From positions 268,824 through 332,823 of the forward strand of contig NW_008806287.1 of assembly GCF_000400465.1 (NCBI RefSeq): a stretch of DNA of 64,000 nucleotides. The letters run 5' to 3'. Shown here one piece after another: positions 11,615 through 29,418 of the stretch. How positions within the stretch are numbered: position 1 is the first letter of the stretch; the number at the start of each line of letters is the position of its first letter. The notes beneath the pieces are model-generated. The model was not told the DNA's origin and searched no databases. It saw only the letters and a list, made by a program, of their open reading frames with translations. The position numbers were made by a program, and so were the translations under genes. The stretch comes from Wallemia ichthyophaga EXF-994 (taxonomy: Eukaryota; Basidiomycota; Wallemiomycetes; Wallemiales; Wallemiaceae).

Positions 11615-14258
11615 ATGAGCGAGATGAGCGAGATGAATGATATAAAAAAGCGTAAAATAACTCGAGCATGTGATATCTGCAGGAGAAAGAAGATTAAGTG
11701 TGATGGACCAATCAAAGCCGAGAATAATGAAAAGTGTTCAAATTGCGATAACTTCAATTTCACTTGCACGTATCTAGAGGCAGCTAAGAGGAAAGGACCC
11801 CCAAAAGGATATATAGAATCACTTGAGAATAGAAACCTTAGGCTAGAATTGCTGTTTAATAGAATGTTGCCTGGTTTCGATTTGAATTCTCAAGTTGGTC
11901 CACCAATTAATCGCGATTCATTTGAATCTGGCTGTGAATCTGATACCTCGAGGTGGAATAAGAATAGAATTCAATTACCTGCACTTAAATTAGAAAACAC
12001 CAACTTAAACTCCCTTCCCTCTCCATCCTCTTCCTCCTCATCCGACCATTTAGAAGAACGAATGCAACAGATATCCATCTCTCATCAATGTAAAGACAAT
12101 ACTCGCTACATTGGTAAATCAAGCTCTGTCTACTTGATGGCTGCCCTTGATGAATACAGCCACAACAACTATGACATCATGGACACAGACCGCAGACCCG
12201 AGTTTTGGAAGGACAGGGAGTGGTCTATTGAAGAGGGGAACGATCCCGCACCTCTCCCGTACTCCCCTGACGAGCTTCCTCCCGACGATCTCCTCCTCCA
12301 CCTCGCAAATATCTTCTTTGATCGCCTCAACGTCTACTTCCCTGTCCTCCACAAGTCCTCTTTTCTTTATAACCTACAAAACAACACCCACGACCCCAAA
12401 TTCGGTGCCATCGTCTTCCTCCTTTGTGCCACTGCCTCGAGGTATTCGAATGACCCCAGAGTTGTCCCCGACGACGACAAGGATGAGCAGGGAAATGTCA
12501 AGAACTGGCGATTTGCCGGCAACTCCTTTTTCATCAAGTTCAAGACTCACTGTCGCAGATTTCTATTGACTGCAGCCACACTACAAGACCTCCAACTGAT
12601 TATTCTCATGATTGTGTATTTGCAAGGTGGTCCATTTAGTCCTGCCTGCTGGGCAATATCCAGTATAGGGTTGGTGTTAGCCCAAGTGAGTTTAATGATG
12701 AGTCACAATGATAAGCGCCACTAATACCACAACACAGGACATAGGTTTCCACCGAAAGAGACCGCAGGGTGATGGACTGCACGACGAGCTACGCAAGCGA
12801 GCGTTCTGGTGTTTGTACATACTCGACAAGCAGCTCTCAGCGATGTTAGGGCGGCCGAGCACACTACACGACGAGGACATCGACGTAGACGAGCCATCAG
12901 TGCTCCCCGACGAGATGGACACTTCCATGCAACTGAGTGTACTACATTTCAACAAGCTCATTGCGCTAGTCGCGATACTCGGCGAGGTGCTGCGAACAGT
13001 GTACGTCGTCAACAAGCGTCGGCGGCCAGGTAGTGGTGGAGCGGGAGGAGGTGGGCTCTCCGAAGCGCAGCGAACGCTGATGGATGTCGCAGCGCTCGAC
13101 TCTAAACTGCACAAATGGCTAGACGATATGCCCCCAGAGCTGAGCTGGGATGCTAGCTGCACGGATTCGCTCACTTTCAACTACATGTGCATCCTCCAGA
13201 CTACCTATTACGTAGTGCAGATATACATTCATCGCCCCTTCATAGCTACTCCTAGACGCCCCTCCCCGCTTAGCTATCCCAGTCTCGCTATCTGCACGAA
13301 TGCGGCGAGATCCTGCATTCACGTTCTCGATCACCTCCAGACACGCAGTAATGACGTGCTGTATATGGATAGCTGGATAGGCATGGGCAGCTTCACCTCC
13401 TCCGTTATTCTCATCGTGTCTGCGTGCGAGGGTAGACGGAATGGCGAAACACATTCGAACATAAACTCGAACACAAACCCACACCATCACACACCCGAAA
13501 TGAAAGACATCGATATGGGCATCGCCGTCGTGCGTAAACTAGAAGACCGCCACTTACATGCAGGCAGAGCGCACGACGTGCTGCGCAAACTCAGGAGCAG
13601 GATTGATTCTATCCCCGTTAACGCTGGAGATGCAAAGGATGCTGGGCGTGGTGATTGCTCTGCGAGTGTCAGCCCATCGACCACCACTAGCACTGGCACT
13701 GGCGAAGGCGATGGGAAGCAACGGCGGAAGATTGCCAAGAAACCTAGTCACTTTGGGCAGGGTGCGCGGGGTGGGCATGGAAACACAATCAACCACGCCA
13801 ACCACCCTAGCCCTAATTACCACAACCTAGCTAGCCTTCCCATTTGCACAAATGACCTTGCTAATCACAACTTTTACCCCACGCCAACTCCACCCACTGC
13901 AAGTCCTGCATGTGGCGGGTTCGAGTTTGACCCGATCCAGTTGGAAGCTTACTCGGAGGCGCAGACAAAAGCACAAGTACAATTACAAATACAACCACAA
14001 CCACAAATACAAACTCAATCACAACCACACCCACACTCACTTGCGGGATTGCATAGTGAGTATAACATGCTCGAGATGGACCGCATTCCACCTTACACAA
14101 ACACACCAACCTACGATGGATACTCTGCCTACCCACACTATCTACTCGATGACATGTTTCCAGCACCTCAACGAGAGCAGGATCTCTGGTCGATGCTTCC
14201 AAACTCGACATACAACCCCAATTCGGAAGACTGGGCAACGTTTTTCAAATACACATGA
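11615..14258 (+). CDS. Zn2Cys6 (Gal4-type) transcription factor with fungal_trans domain
   Basis: Exons 11615-12685 and 12738-14258 (52-bp intron) encode 863 residues. The N-terminal binuclear zinc cluster has the expected six Cys: RACDICRRKKIKCDGP ... CSNC ... CTY, followed by a linker KRKGPPKGYIESLENR and a short coiled coil. The middle (about residues 230-560) fits the fungal-specific regulatory domain: LLLHLANIFFDRLNVYFPVL, then the LRKRAFWCLYILDKQLSAML block after the intron. The C-terminal third is low-complexity, with a Gln-rich segment at 13970-14040 that could be an activation domain. Target genes cannot be told from sequence. The linker form resembles regulators of the XlnR/Ppr1 kind, but this is only a family-level similarity. 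Confidence 0.85.
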
Positions 14259-14312
14259 AAATTGCATAAATATTGTAGACTGTATAACATAATTCTGAAC
14301 ACGTACTATCCA

Positions 14313-15194
14313 TCAATGCTGCCTTGATCTCTTTGCCAATCGGGGATCTTCAGCAGGGGGACTACGATGACCACTGCCACCACCGCTGCTCATATGAGGG
14401 AGGGGAGGTCTACCGCCCATCATCATCTGCTGCATCATAGCGGGGTTCATAGGCATTCCCATCATATTAGGCATACCCATCATTCCCGGCGGTTTGCTGT
14501 TATGGTGATTGTGGTGCGCGGGACCAGAAGGCGGTGGGCGGGAAGTACCTCTAGGTCTATAAGAGCCTCTCGACAGCTGTTGATTCTGATAAGCCAGGTT
14601 AGCGTTTTTTCCGCTGTTCTCTTTAGGAATGGTTTTGAATGGGTTTCCATTAACGCATTGTGTGTGCTGGACCTGCATGCGTTTATCCTGAAAGTCGTGC
14701 GTATCGAACCACCTCTTGATCAATTCTGCCGCGTCGCGTGAGGGCACCTCCACATATGCGGTGCCCTTGCTCTTCCCGTTGACTTTGTGTTCCGCGAATG
14801 CGATATCCTGGTAACGGATACGGAAACCGAGATCATCCAACGCAGCCATCAGATCCTCGTCTTTCGTGTGCCAGTGCAGCTCGTTGAACATGAGTGCTGC
14901 GCCTGGCTTGTAGTTGTAGGGGAGCGCCTCTGAGCGGAAGACAGGCGTGCTGGTGATGACGGTGGGCAGTATCTCCTTCTGCGCATCTGCACGCGCTTGC
15001 TTCCTCTCTTGCTCGCGAAGCTCCTCTTCCACCTGCACCTGCACCTGCACCTGCTGCTGCTGCTGCTCGTTGCTCGTGCTACTGCTGTCTGCCGCTGGAT
15101 TATCTTCAAATACACCGGGCTTCGCGTCTTCTAGTCCACCGTATATATCTCCAGCCTCGCCGTAGATGTCTATATCCTCTGTACCTGTGTCCAT
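14313..15194 (-). CDS. CFIm68/CPSF6-like RRM protein
   Basis: Single exon, 293 residues from the ATG at 15194. An acidic N-terminus contains DIYGEAGDIYGG and a Gln/Val-Gln repeat (CAG/CAGGTG repeats at 15020-15075). An RRM follows (about residues 100-180): AALMFNELHWHTKDEDLMAA as RNP2 region and GKSKGTAYVEVPS as RNP1. The tail is Gly/Met/Pro-rich with GMMGMPNMMGMPMNPAMM and basic RLAKRSRQH at the end. This arrangement is that of the 68/72-kDa subunits of cleavage factor Im, which in animals selects poly(A) sites together with CFIm25. It ends 54 bp from the convergent transcription factor gene and is divergent to RAD17, with 64 bp between the start codons. Confidence 0.75.
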   Translation of the reverse strand: MDTGTEDIDIYGEAGDIYGGLEDAKPGVFEDNPAADSSSTSNEQQQQQVQVQVQVEEELREQERKQARADAQKEILPTVITSTPVFRSEALPYNYKPGAALMFNELHWHTKDEDLMAALDDLGFRIRYQDIAFAEHKVNGKSKGTAYVEVPSRDAAELIKRWFDTHDFQDKRMQVQHTQCVNGNPFKTIPKENSGKNANLAYQNQQLSRGSYRPRGTSRPPPSGPAHHNHHNSKPPGMMGMPNMMGMPMNPAMMQQMMMGGRPPLPHMSSGGGSGHRSPPAEDPRLAKRSRQH

Positions 15195-15258
15195 TATATT
15201 GTTCACTGTTCACGTCCAAGAGATAAAAATACTAGATAAATATTCCTTATTTACTCAA

Positions 15259-17388
15259 ATGCCTCCGAGAACTCGCGCTTCGAGTAAACGCACTGGGAGT
15301 ACTGCCTCCAGCTCCAGCCTTGGTGGCACACGACCGCTATCTTTCGGCGGTGAGAACAACGCGTCCATCACCAGCTTCCTCAAGCCACAGACGGCAAATT
15401 CCAGCAGAAGTCTCTCTGTAAAGTCTACGATGGTTGATGAGGAGTTTGGTGGCGGTGGTGGCAGTGGCGGCAGTGGCGGTGGCAGTGGTAACGGCAGTCG
15501 CAGTGGCAGTATCAGCGGCAGCCACACCCACGCCTCGCTCTGGTCAGATGCTTACGCTCCCACTTCCCTCGACCAGCTCGCAGTCCACACACGCAAGGTG
15601 GCCGATATCCGTCGCTGGCTCGCAGAAGCGACGAGTGACACGCGCACTAGCAAATACAGGAAAGTACTCGTCCTCACTGGTACAGCTGGCTGCGGCAAGT
15701 CCACCACCGTCAAGTTGCTAGCCCAAGACATGGGTCTTGGTGTAGAGGAGTACCTCAACAGCTCCACCTACCGCTTCCCGGGCGACGAGTATGGTTGTGG
15801 GGTTGCACCCAGTAAACATTTTGCAACGTATCTGGGTAAGGCTGCTACATACCGCCCACTCTCCTTCAACAGCACAAGTAGAAAATCACACCCATCACAC
15901 CAGCTTATCCTCGTCGAAGATCTCCCGAACGTGCTCGAAACGCACACGCGCGAAGCTACACACCAGGCGTTGCGCACACACTGCCTCGCTGCGCAAACAC
16001 GCAACACACCCCTCGTTATAATTGTCTCAGACACCGGCACACGAGGCACGGGCGGGAGTGCGGATGACGTAGGTCCTTCGCTCGGCACCCCCAAACAGGT
16101 CATAGACGCGCGTTTAGTCGTCCCAACCGATATCCTCGACGGCCCTTACTGCCAGACTGTTCACTTTAATCCACTCGCTAGGACCTTCCTCACCAAGTCC
16201 CTCAGTGCTTTGCTCGAGAGGCACGCACGCTGCACGCAAGTGGGAGCAGACTCCACCACCCGCTATCAGCGCCCGCACGACGAAGCTCTCCATCTCGTCG
16301 TAGAATCTAGCAATGGCGATATACGTTCAGCTGTGAACACGCTCCAGATGCTCTCACAGTGTGCTCTGCCTGGGGGTGGTGGGAGTAAGGGTGTGAGTGG
16401 AAATAAGAGTGAGGGTAAACGCCGACGCAAAAACCATGTAAGCATGAGCATGAGCGACGGCACGCGTTCAGAGATGCACGCGTCGCTATCGACGCTAGCC
16501 CGACGAGAGACCTCGCTCAATCTATTCCACTCGCTGGCTAAAGTTCTGCGCAACAAGCGGCATGGCTTTGACGATGGGTTGAGTGAATATGAGTGTGAGT
16601 GTGAGCACATGCCCGCCACCTTGCCTATACCCTTGCACATGCACAATCGCAGCAAGCCACGCTCTCACGTCAACCCCACCGCCCTCTACCAGGATATACC
16701 CGTCGATGTAGACACTTTCCTCCTCTTCCTCGCACATAACTACCCCGCATACTGCGCAGACTGTGACCAGGCGGAGAATGTAGCAGAGGCACTATCTGCG
16801 GCGGACAGCATGGGCTCACACTCGTTTTCATCCTCACTCTCGAACAACACCTCATCTTCCAACTCGAGCTCACTCGCACTCTCCAACACATTTGAATACG
16901 CCGTGCGAGCCACCCTCGACACCCTCCCGACACCATCCCTCAAGCGCAGCCAGAAGATGCGCAAACCGGCCCATTTCCTCGCGCGACAGGTTCACAGAGA
17001 GCGTGCAGAGAGGGTACGCGACGTCGCCAGGCAGTCTGTCACACTCGCGGGACAGGCTGATTTACACGCTGTCGAGGTAGATGTCCTGCCTATGCTCAAG
17101 CAAATCTGGCCAGTCACAAGCGTGGAGCCGTCTCTAAACAGCTGGCTCGCGTACGGCGATAAACGCTTCGATTCCCTTACGGCGGATATCCTAGGCGAGA
17201 ATGAATACGAGACCGATCTGGATCTGGAAGAGGACAACGCCCATACTTTACGTCAACCACACACTAATACCGCCACCCAGTCGGATAAATGGCTTTCCCT
17301 TAAAGATGCCCTAGGAGCTGTTGATCTTGTTGAACACGACAACGTCTACGATGTCGATGAGGAGATTGAACAGTTTTCTGATATATAA
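15259..17388 (+). CDS. RAD17: checkpoint clamp loader RAD17/RAD24
   Basis: Single exon, 709 residues from the ATG at 15259. An N-terminal linker holds a Gly/Ser repeat (GGC/AGT-type repeats at 15450-15520), then LWSDAYAPTSLDQLAVHTRK, the typical entry to the Rad17 AAA+ domain, and Walker A GTAGCGKSTT near residue 145. A Walker B-like LILVEDLPN follows, and later NPLARTFLTKSLSALL and SSNGDIRSAVNTLQML, matching lid/sensor regions. The Rad17-RFC2-5 complex loads the 9-1-1 clamp at damaged DNA to activate the checkpoint. The C-terminal half is divergent and Ser-rich. It shares a 64-bp intergenic region with the CFIm68-like gene. Confidence 0.85.
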   Translation: MPPRTRASSKRTGSTASSSSLGGTRPLSFGGENNASITSFLKPQTANSSRSLSVKSTMVDEEFGGGGGSGGSGGGSGNGSRSGSISGSHTHASLWSDAYAPTSLDQLAVHTRKVADIRRWLAEATSDTRTSKYRKVLVLTGTAGCGKSTTVKLLAQDMGLGVEEYLNSSTYRFPGDEYGCGVAPSKHFATYLGKAATYRPLSFNSTSRKSHPSHQLILVEDLPNVLETHTREATHQALRTHCLAAQTRNTPLVIIVSDTGTRGTGGSADDVGPSLGTPKQVIDARLVVPTDILDGPYCQTVHFNPLARTFLTKSLSALLERHARCTQVGADSTTRYQRPHDEALHLVVESSNGDIRSAVNTLQMLSQCALPGGGGSKGVSGNKSEGKRRRKNHVSMSMSDGTRSEMHASLSTLARRETSLNLFHSLAKVLRNKRHGFDDGLSEYECECEHMPATLPIPLHMHNRSKPRSHVNPTALYQDIPVDVDTFLLFLAHNYPAYCADCDQAENVAEALSAADSMGSHSFSSSLSNNTSSSNSSSLALSNTFEYAVRATLDTLPTPSLKRSQKMRKPAHFLARQVHRERAERVRDVARQSVTLAGQADLHAVEVDVLPMLKQIWPVTSVEPSLNSWLAYGDKRFDSLTADILGENEYETDLDLEEDNAHTLRQPHTNTATQSDKWLSLKDALGAVDLVEHDNVYDVDEEIEQFSDI

Positions 17389-17592
17389 TGCATTATGTTA
17401 TACCTTGCATATCTTGCACACCTTGTACACGCTTACACACTCTCAAATCAACAATTGTCCATTATGCATTAAAATTATTGTCCTCAAAGGAACCCTAGTG
17501 TATAAAAGATGATTAAATGGGTTGTTAGCCGGATTAAAAAGCACGGTTTCACTCAAAGTGCACGGTAGAAATCGACACTAATCACGCGTAAT

Positions 17593-18914
17593 TTACGCGC
17601 TAAAGACCTGTCCTTGGTTGTTATCAGTGCAACGCTCGAAGCTGATATAACCGTAGTTGTCGTTGAGACAAAGACCACCATCGTGAGCGATTCTATCGTC
17701 ATCCGTGAAGTAGAGTTGTTGGTTAGGTTGGTTGTCGTAGCACGTGTAGATCTTGCCCTCGTTGTTGCCTGCGTCGATGCAGTAATTGTTGTCTGGACCG
17801 AATCTGATGAGAGATGGACCACCGCGTCTGATAGACCACTTTGGAGCATCTTCGCAGTCGACGGCAGCGAGAGGAGCATTGTTGGCGGGCTCACTGCCCA
17901 AACCAAGGCATTGCGCACCACCAGCTGCGTGGAGGTATAAGTCGTAGCGAACGTCGTTCAATGCTACTGGAGTTGGAGCGGCCATGTAGTTAACGCTTGG
18001 GGTTGAGATATCGATGCCATTCGAAGGGGATGGAGCGGGTGAGCAGTTGGACACAGCTGGTGTGGTAGCTGGGCCTGATGGAGTGACTGTAGTGCCAACA
18101 GTGTATGAAGTCACCGAGCCGTCTCCACCTGTGTAGCTACCCTCGTAGTGCTGTCTGAAAGTAGAGTAGCTGCCGTCATCCTGTGGATAAACGCCTGGAG
18201 GGAATCCAGCATCAGCGTCGCAGTTTTCAAACTCGCCCTCGTTGTAGGCTCCCTCCATTGGCATCACGAATCCACAACCCATCTCGTCCAGCTTGTGCTC
18301 GCACCATGTGGCCGTGTTCCATCCGTCTACTGGCTCATTGGTGCAGACGCGTGCGCAGAATATATCGCTCGAGATGAAACTCATCCACTCCTCATACGAC
18401 TGCTCCTGACCATCGAGCACGGCTGTGACATTGCCCCCAACGGGGTTTCCCTCGCCCGTTGCGCCGTGAGGGTCGAGCTCACCACCCGCGTCACCATCGA
18501 GGACATTCACCTTGGTGAAGTCACCCTGCGCTGTGATCTGCACGAAGGCTGGTGTCTTCTGGTAGTGTACACTTGTTATAGTCCCGTCGGGAATCAAACG
18601 CGCGTTGTTGCGTGGTTTCGTGCACCACGCTACTACCTCTGCTTCAACGTTGCCTGTCGTGTCGTTAGCACGTGCTGTCCTGCGTCTCCGCCTGAGTTTC
18701 GTGTCCACTCACCTATCGGCTCACCGTAGCTCGGTGGCGCGTACAAGCAGAAGTCATCCGCGCTGTTTAGCGACATGAGTCGCGCGTTCGAGTCTTGATT
18801 GATGGCCGTTTCCATCGTCGGCATCGGGTTTGTGGGCCCCATCGTTCCAGTTGGGAAGATGTGCGCCTGGGTGCTTGCCAGTGTAGCGAGTGAAATAAGC
18901 GCGACGTTCAGCAT
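17593..18914 (-). CDS. secreted glycoprotein with C-terminal ricin-B-like lectin domain
   Basis: Exons 18914-18713 and 18674-17593 (38-bp intron ending at an AG just after a nearer AG) encode 427 residues. A signal peptide is visible ([17 protein letters not shown], cleavage before HIFPTG). The N-terminal half contains conserved Cys pairs (AWCTKPRNNARLIPDG; FCARVCTNEPVDGWNTATWC; DEMGCGFVMP) as in fungal proteins annotated macrophage-activating glycoproteins. A Ser/Thr/Pro linker follows (about residue 260), then a ricin-B-type beta-trefoil: LGLGSEPANNAPLAAVDCED, YCIDAGNNEGKIYTCYDNQP and LCLNDNYGYISFERC. Likely cell-wall associated or secreted. It shows the Wallemia-style gene content I infer for this window. 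Function unknown. Confidence 0.7.
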
Positions 18915-19056
18915 CGTGTTTTTAGCGGTGGTGATCGTTGGTTTTTGACGAAAAACGCGCTACTTCCGTGGCTATTTATCTCAGTTACAAGGGCGGTAGT
19001 ACTAAAAAAAAAAAGCGTTCCTGTGCTAGGGAAAGCTGTGCTATCGGAGTCATAAA

Positions 19057-20914
19057 TCAGCAGTCAATCCAAATCCAGTCGTCGTCGTTCGTCGTGCACG
19101 CGTCCTTCCACCCCTTTCCATATCCGAGCTTGGCGCCCAGAAGACCGATTACATTCCGCGCAGCTACCGTTTCCGATTCCATCGTGCTGTGAGTGTGGAG
19201 TATGTCAGCATAGCATTGCGTACCTATTCCTATACCCATCATACGTACGAAAGGACGGGCTCTGTGGGCGGGTGACATCAGCCATCATAAAATATCACAC
19301 AATATCAATTGGACAAACCCACCCATAGCATTTATATAGAACACCCCGTCGTCTACCTCGAACGGTGGAAGACTGCTGGCATTCTCAGGCTGGAGATATG
19401 GATATGCCTTGAACACATGCCTGTGGGTCCAGCCTACGTTTTGACTTCCCCCGAATAACACGTGCAGGTCTTGATCGCCCCAAGCGGATGGCGATTCTGA
19501 GAAGATCTTGACTATCCACTCGTCATCGACATCGACATCGTCGTCCTTACTACCCTTTCTTGCCTGCTGCACGTAGTTAACACTGTTCAACTCAAGTTGA
19601 CTCGTTTTTCCTGTGTGCCTTGCCAGCGCATCAGTGGTAAGTATCATGCTTGGCGGGTGGCTGGGCAACCCCCTGAGAGCGTCACGCGCATATGTCGACG
19701 CGTTCGTCGCCACCAGGGTAACGTACAGGTCAACGTACGGTACCCGAAACAAAGGCAGGGGGGTAGCGAATATAACGTAGTCGTACAGACGCTCAACGTG
19801 CTCGCCATCACCTAAATACAGCTGCCATAGCCCGCTGCTCGTTCTGCGAATATCGCCAACCTCACACCCGAAATAGACAGTAGCGTTCGAGTGTTCTAGA
19901 AATCTCTGAAACACACGCCAATTACCGCCGTCAACTGCCTGCGAGATTAGAGAGGTTTTTCAGCTACTGTTTCACTCTGCACGTAAAAAAGCCCCTACCA
20001 TGCCATCATTGCCTGCCATGCTGACGAGTGCACCGAGAGCATGGATGGAGTCGATGTTTTGCCCGTAGTTGACACGGGTAGCTGCATCAACCACCTCGCT
20101 GGCGAAGCGTGAGTTATGGAAGTGGGTCAGACCGCTCTCCTCGACCAGTCCATCAAGGCCCAAGTCTGCTACCAAGTCTTTGGGGTGCTCCCAAGGGCCG
20201 TGGTTGCGGAGAAATTTTGCATCGTAAAGCTGTAAGAACTTTTCCATGGCTTGCTTGACCTACGTTGTTTTGGGTTGTGTTGTGTGAGATGTATATTGTT
20301 TGTCTGGGCACCACACTCACGTGTATTTGTACCGTGCGAGGTGCCGTATATCCATATCTGATTGGCATTAACACTTAGAGTGTGTTATTGAATGGAAAAA
20401 CACACCAACCTCCACAGTAATTTGACGTAATTCCAATATGTCCACTCACTCGACTCGAAGACAAAGGAGTCGCCGTCATAGATCCCGAATGAGCCAATAT
20501 CGGTATCAGCGAGATTGTAGTCGAATTCCCTCACAGCCTTGACCATGTTCTGTGGGTGTGAGAGTGTGAGTGAGTGTGTACACCGCTAAGCAGCTAGCCA
20601 CCTTATTGGCACCGACGAATATACTAGCACCCAGCTCAATGGGGCTGTAGCTGCTGTCGTTGTATGGCGTCACCGTTCTTGATCCTGTATATAGGAGATT
20701 GAGCGGGTAACAAATGAATACACAGCTACTAACTTCCACCCGCCTGATAACGCTTCTCAAACACATCTATATCGATAATATCTCCATTCTGCCTCGCCGC
20801 CTTTGTAAGGTAGTACGCTGCAGATGATCCACCAGCGCCTGCGCCGACAATAGCGATGCGAATGGCGTGTGTATATGCCATAAAACACAGTGTAATAAGC
20901 CCTAGGATCTTCAT
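19057..20914 (-). CDS. prenylcysteine oxidase/lyase
   Basis: FAD enzyme that oxidatively splits S-prenylcysteine into cysteine, a prenyl aldehyde and H2O2 during turnover of prenylated proteins. The protein starts with a signal peptide (MKILGLITLCFMAYTHA) followed at once by a dinucleotide-binding motif, IRIAIVGAGAGGSSAAYYL. Conserved blocks follow in order: SPIELGASIFVGANK, a WxYG-like segment (IWIYGTSHG region near 20340), GLTHFHNSRFASEVVDAATRVNYGQ, MAGNDGM, and the C-terminal FYINAMGG and TMESETVAARNVIGLLG. Seven or so short introns break the gene (for example near 20700, 20550, 20430, 20300, 19950 and 19250); exact junctions are not all resolved. Its start lies 181 bp from the divergent ASE1 start. 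Confidence 0.8.
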
Positions 20915-20985
20915 ATCTGCTAATCGTTTGGTGGTGGTTGAGTTGATGACGTAGATTGCAGTTAAATTAGGCAGAAACGCAGGTG

Positions 20986-20991
20986 ACGCGT
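20986..20991. promoter_or_regulatory. MCB-like ACGCGT box between prenylcysteine oxidase and ASE1
   Basis: Palindromic ACGCGT, the core of the MluI cell-cycle box bound by MBF in yeasts, in the 181-bp divergent intergenic region. It is one of two copies before ASE1. Site function is inferred. Confidence 0.4.
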
Positions 20992-21057
20992 GTAATACAA
21001 ACAAATTATATCCAATATGTATGCTTTTGCTGCATATTTAAATATTTTCCCAAAAAA

Positions 21058-21063
21058 ACGCGT
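21058..21063. promoter_or_regulatory. MCB-like ACGCGT box 33 bp before ASE1
   Basis: Second ACGCGT in the same intergenic region, directly after a run of seven A's and 33 bp upstream of the ASE1 ATG at 21096. Two copies in 181 bp fit G1/S control of a cell-cycle gene, but this is inference. Confidence 0.4.
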
Positions 21064-21095
21064 CGAGTTTATTCCGTTTGCGTGTTGTTTGCGTA

Positions 21096-23404
21096 ATGTC
21101 ATCACCGGCTGCTGAGAAAGGCTATCAGTTGCAACGAGATAAAGAGGAAATAAAAGGCAGTGATCCGTTGCAGCCAGATTTTGTGGTGGAGAAGGCCGAC
21201 GACGACTACACTCACAACGATGAAGACGAAAACACCAATGCAGACGCCAATGCACACGCCAACCCAGACGCAGCTCCACCTTCCTTTGAGCCATTTATTA
21301 ATGCTCTCCTAGAGCCAGCTTCACAAATCCTGACTGAGCTTCACGAGCGAATTGGAAACGATGCCAACTGCACACCCCAGGATCTCCACGAAGCACGCTT
21401 GCATATTGAAGCACTCACACAGAAACTTGTAGATGAGGCCCGTTCTGCTGCCAAGGACGTCGTCGGGAGGCGGCAGCGCGACGCGGCAGACTTAGCCAAA
21501 GAATGCGATGGCCTTATATCTGAAGTTGATGAGTTGCGTCTTGCACTGGGTGAGGAGGGCAAGCGCACTACAAAATTCAGATTAAGTGGTGGTACAGAAT
21601 CTTTACTCGCCAGGCGCGACAGAGTGAAGAGAGAATACGACGGATATATAGCTACATACGAACAGCGCAGCCACAAGCTTAACAACCTCACTAATCGCTT
21701 GAAGAAGCTGCAGGATATTCTCGGTGATACTCTCGTTACTCTACCTCCAGACAGCGGCAAGTACAATGATGTGACTTTGTTCAGTCTCCGGAGTATAGAA
21801 ATGAATTTAACACGTGCAGAAACTGAACTCAATCGTCGGCGAGAAGTGCTTAAAGGTACACTCGTCGAACTGACGAATAGTCTCATTGAAATAGTCGAGC
21901 CGCTCCCCCAACCCACCCAAAGTGAGGACATGTCGATATGCAAATTTCAAGACACGTTCTATCCCCAAATACCAAAGCTGCTGGAGCTGGAGGACGAGAA
22001 CATACTCGACACCGTCCTTGAACTGCTCACACCCACTGATGCGCTTCTCGCACATACTGAAACACTTATGGAAGAGTACGAGCAGGAGAAGCTGCGACGC
22101 GAGAATGAAATCCAAGTACTCTATGACGAACTCAGTCCACTCTGGGACAAGCTCGACATCAGCGAGGATGATAGAGAAGCGTTCATCAATGCGAATATGG
22201 GAAGCACACTCAGTGTCATTGAAGCATACCACGACGAGCTCAACAGAATGCTCGAATTGAAGAGGGAGAATATGGCACTCTTTGTGCAGCGAATTAGAAT
22301 TGACATTGAGAAGTTATGGGATTTTATTCAAATTGGAACAAATGAGAGAGCACACTTTACAGCTTTCACGGATGGTGTGTGGAGGACTTCCTAGGCAAAT
22401 AAAGCTAACACCACTTTTAGACTCATTCAACGACGAATGTCTAGCCCAACATGAGGAGATGCTGTCAACACTGCAAGAGGAGAAGAATACAAAAGGACGG
22501 ATACTTACTAAAGTGCATCTTTACCATCAAGTGGTATCTGAGGAGAAGCAGTTGGAGGTAGGGTTGTTTATACCACTCGCTAACCCGCTCACCCCACTCC
22601 AAGGAAAGCGCGAGTGACGTTTCTCGTCTGTTAGGCAGAGGACCGCGCGACCCCGGGCGCCTGATCCGCGAAGAGAAAATGCGCAAGCGCGTGGCGAAGA
22701 AGCCAGTGATAGAAAGTGATCTCCTCGAAATGCTGGATGGGTGGGAGAGCGAGAATGGAAGGCTGTTTCTCATCAACGACGAACACTTTGCACAAACACT
22801 GCGCGACCGTGTCGAGAGTGTGGCGCAGGAGAAGGAGAATAGACGTCGGGGTGGTAAACCGACAGTAGGAGCAGGAACAGGAGCAGGACCAACTACAGGC
22901 GTGGTTCGCAAGGCATCCAATAGCTCACTGAATGCATCAACTGCATCCGCAGGGTCAAATGCACCAAACGGCAACGGAAAACGCAGGGTAGTGACGAATG
23001 AGAGCACGACACCTGCACCATCAGCTAAGCGGATGCGCGTCAACTCCAACGAAAGCAACAAAGGAGTGGTTAATAGCATAACTAAGAGCACGCACTCGCA
23101 TAATTCAGCCATCAAGCCCAAGACCAAGGTGGTACATAAGGCAGCACCGCCACGGTATCCATATGCGTTATCATCGGTGGCAGAGTCGCCAGCTGCCGGA
23201 CAGGATATATTTGGGAAACCGGAACCACGGCCCAAGATGAAAATGGGAAGCAGCGCGATGAAGAATGCAGCGAATGCAGCTAAAAAGAAAGCAAGAAGAA
23301 GCTCATTTAAACCTGAGCAGCGCGTGGCTAGCGTGTCGAGTGCGATTGACCACCAGTATGCGGAATTGGAGGCAATCGCCGCGGGAGAAGAGGAAGACTG
23401 GTAA
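21096..23404 (+). CDS. ASE1: spindle midzone microtubule bundler Ase1/PRC1/MAP65
   Basis: Three exons (21096-22374, 22421-22557, 22604-23404; introns of 46 bp each) encode 738 residues. After an acidic, Asn/Asp-rich N-terminus the protein is almost all helical with long coiled coils. Family landmarks are LLEPASQILTELHERIGND near residue 70, the spectrin-like region ending LWDKLDISEDDREAF, then ELKRENMALFVQRIRIDIEK, and in the next exon DDSFNDECLAQHEEMLSTLQ. The last exon has RPRDPGRL-like SRLLGRGPRDPGRLIREEKM, matching the conserved microtubule-binding block, then a basic, disordered tail suited to microtubule contact and Cdk control. Ase1 cross-links antiparallel microtubules in anaphase. 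Confidence 0.85.
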
Positions 23405-23660
23405 AGGATTGATTGTAATATTCGAAATTGTTGTAATAACTGCTAATATTGTACTAGATTTTATGTTTATTAAGGTAGCCACAGTTGGTAAGCGAAGATG
23501 GGGAATTGAGAGATGGCCACAGATAGCCAGTGATAGCCAGTGAGATGACCACACAGCCAAATATCTACTCCCACGCTTCCCCCACCTACAAACCCTCCAG
23601 AGATGGTCGTTGAGCTCCTTGATCCACTAACGCCATCACGTTGGCGACAAAAATTAATAA

Positions 23661-29418
<5,758 letters not shown>

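Noticed and set aside
21341-21943. 200-residue minus-strand ORF, Ser/Arg-rich
   Set aside because: Antisense of the ASE1 coiled coil; its composition is that of a reversed coiled-coil gene.
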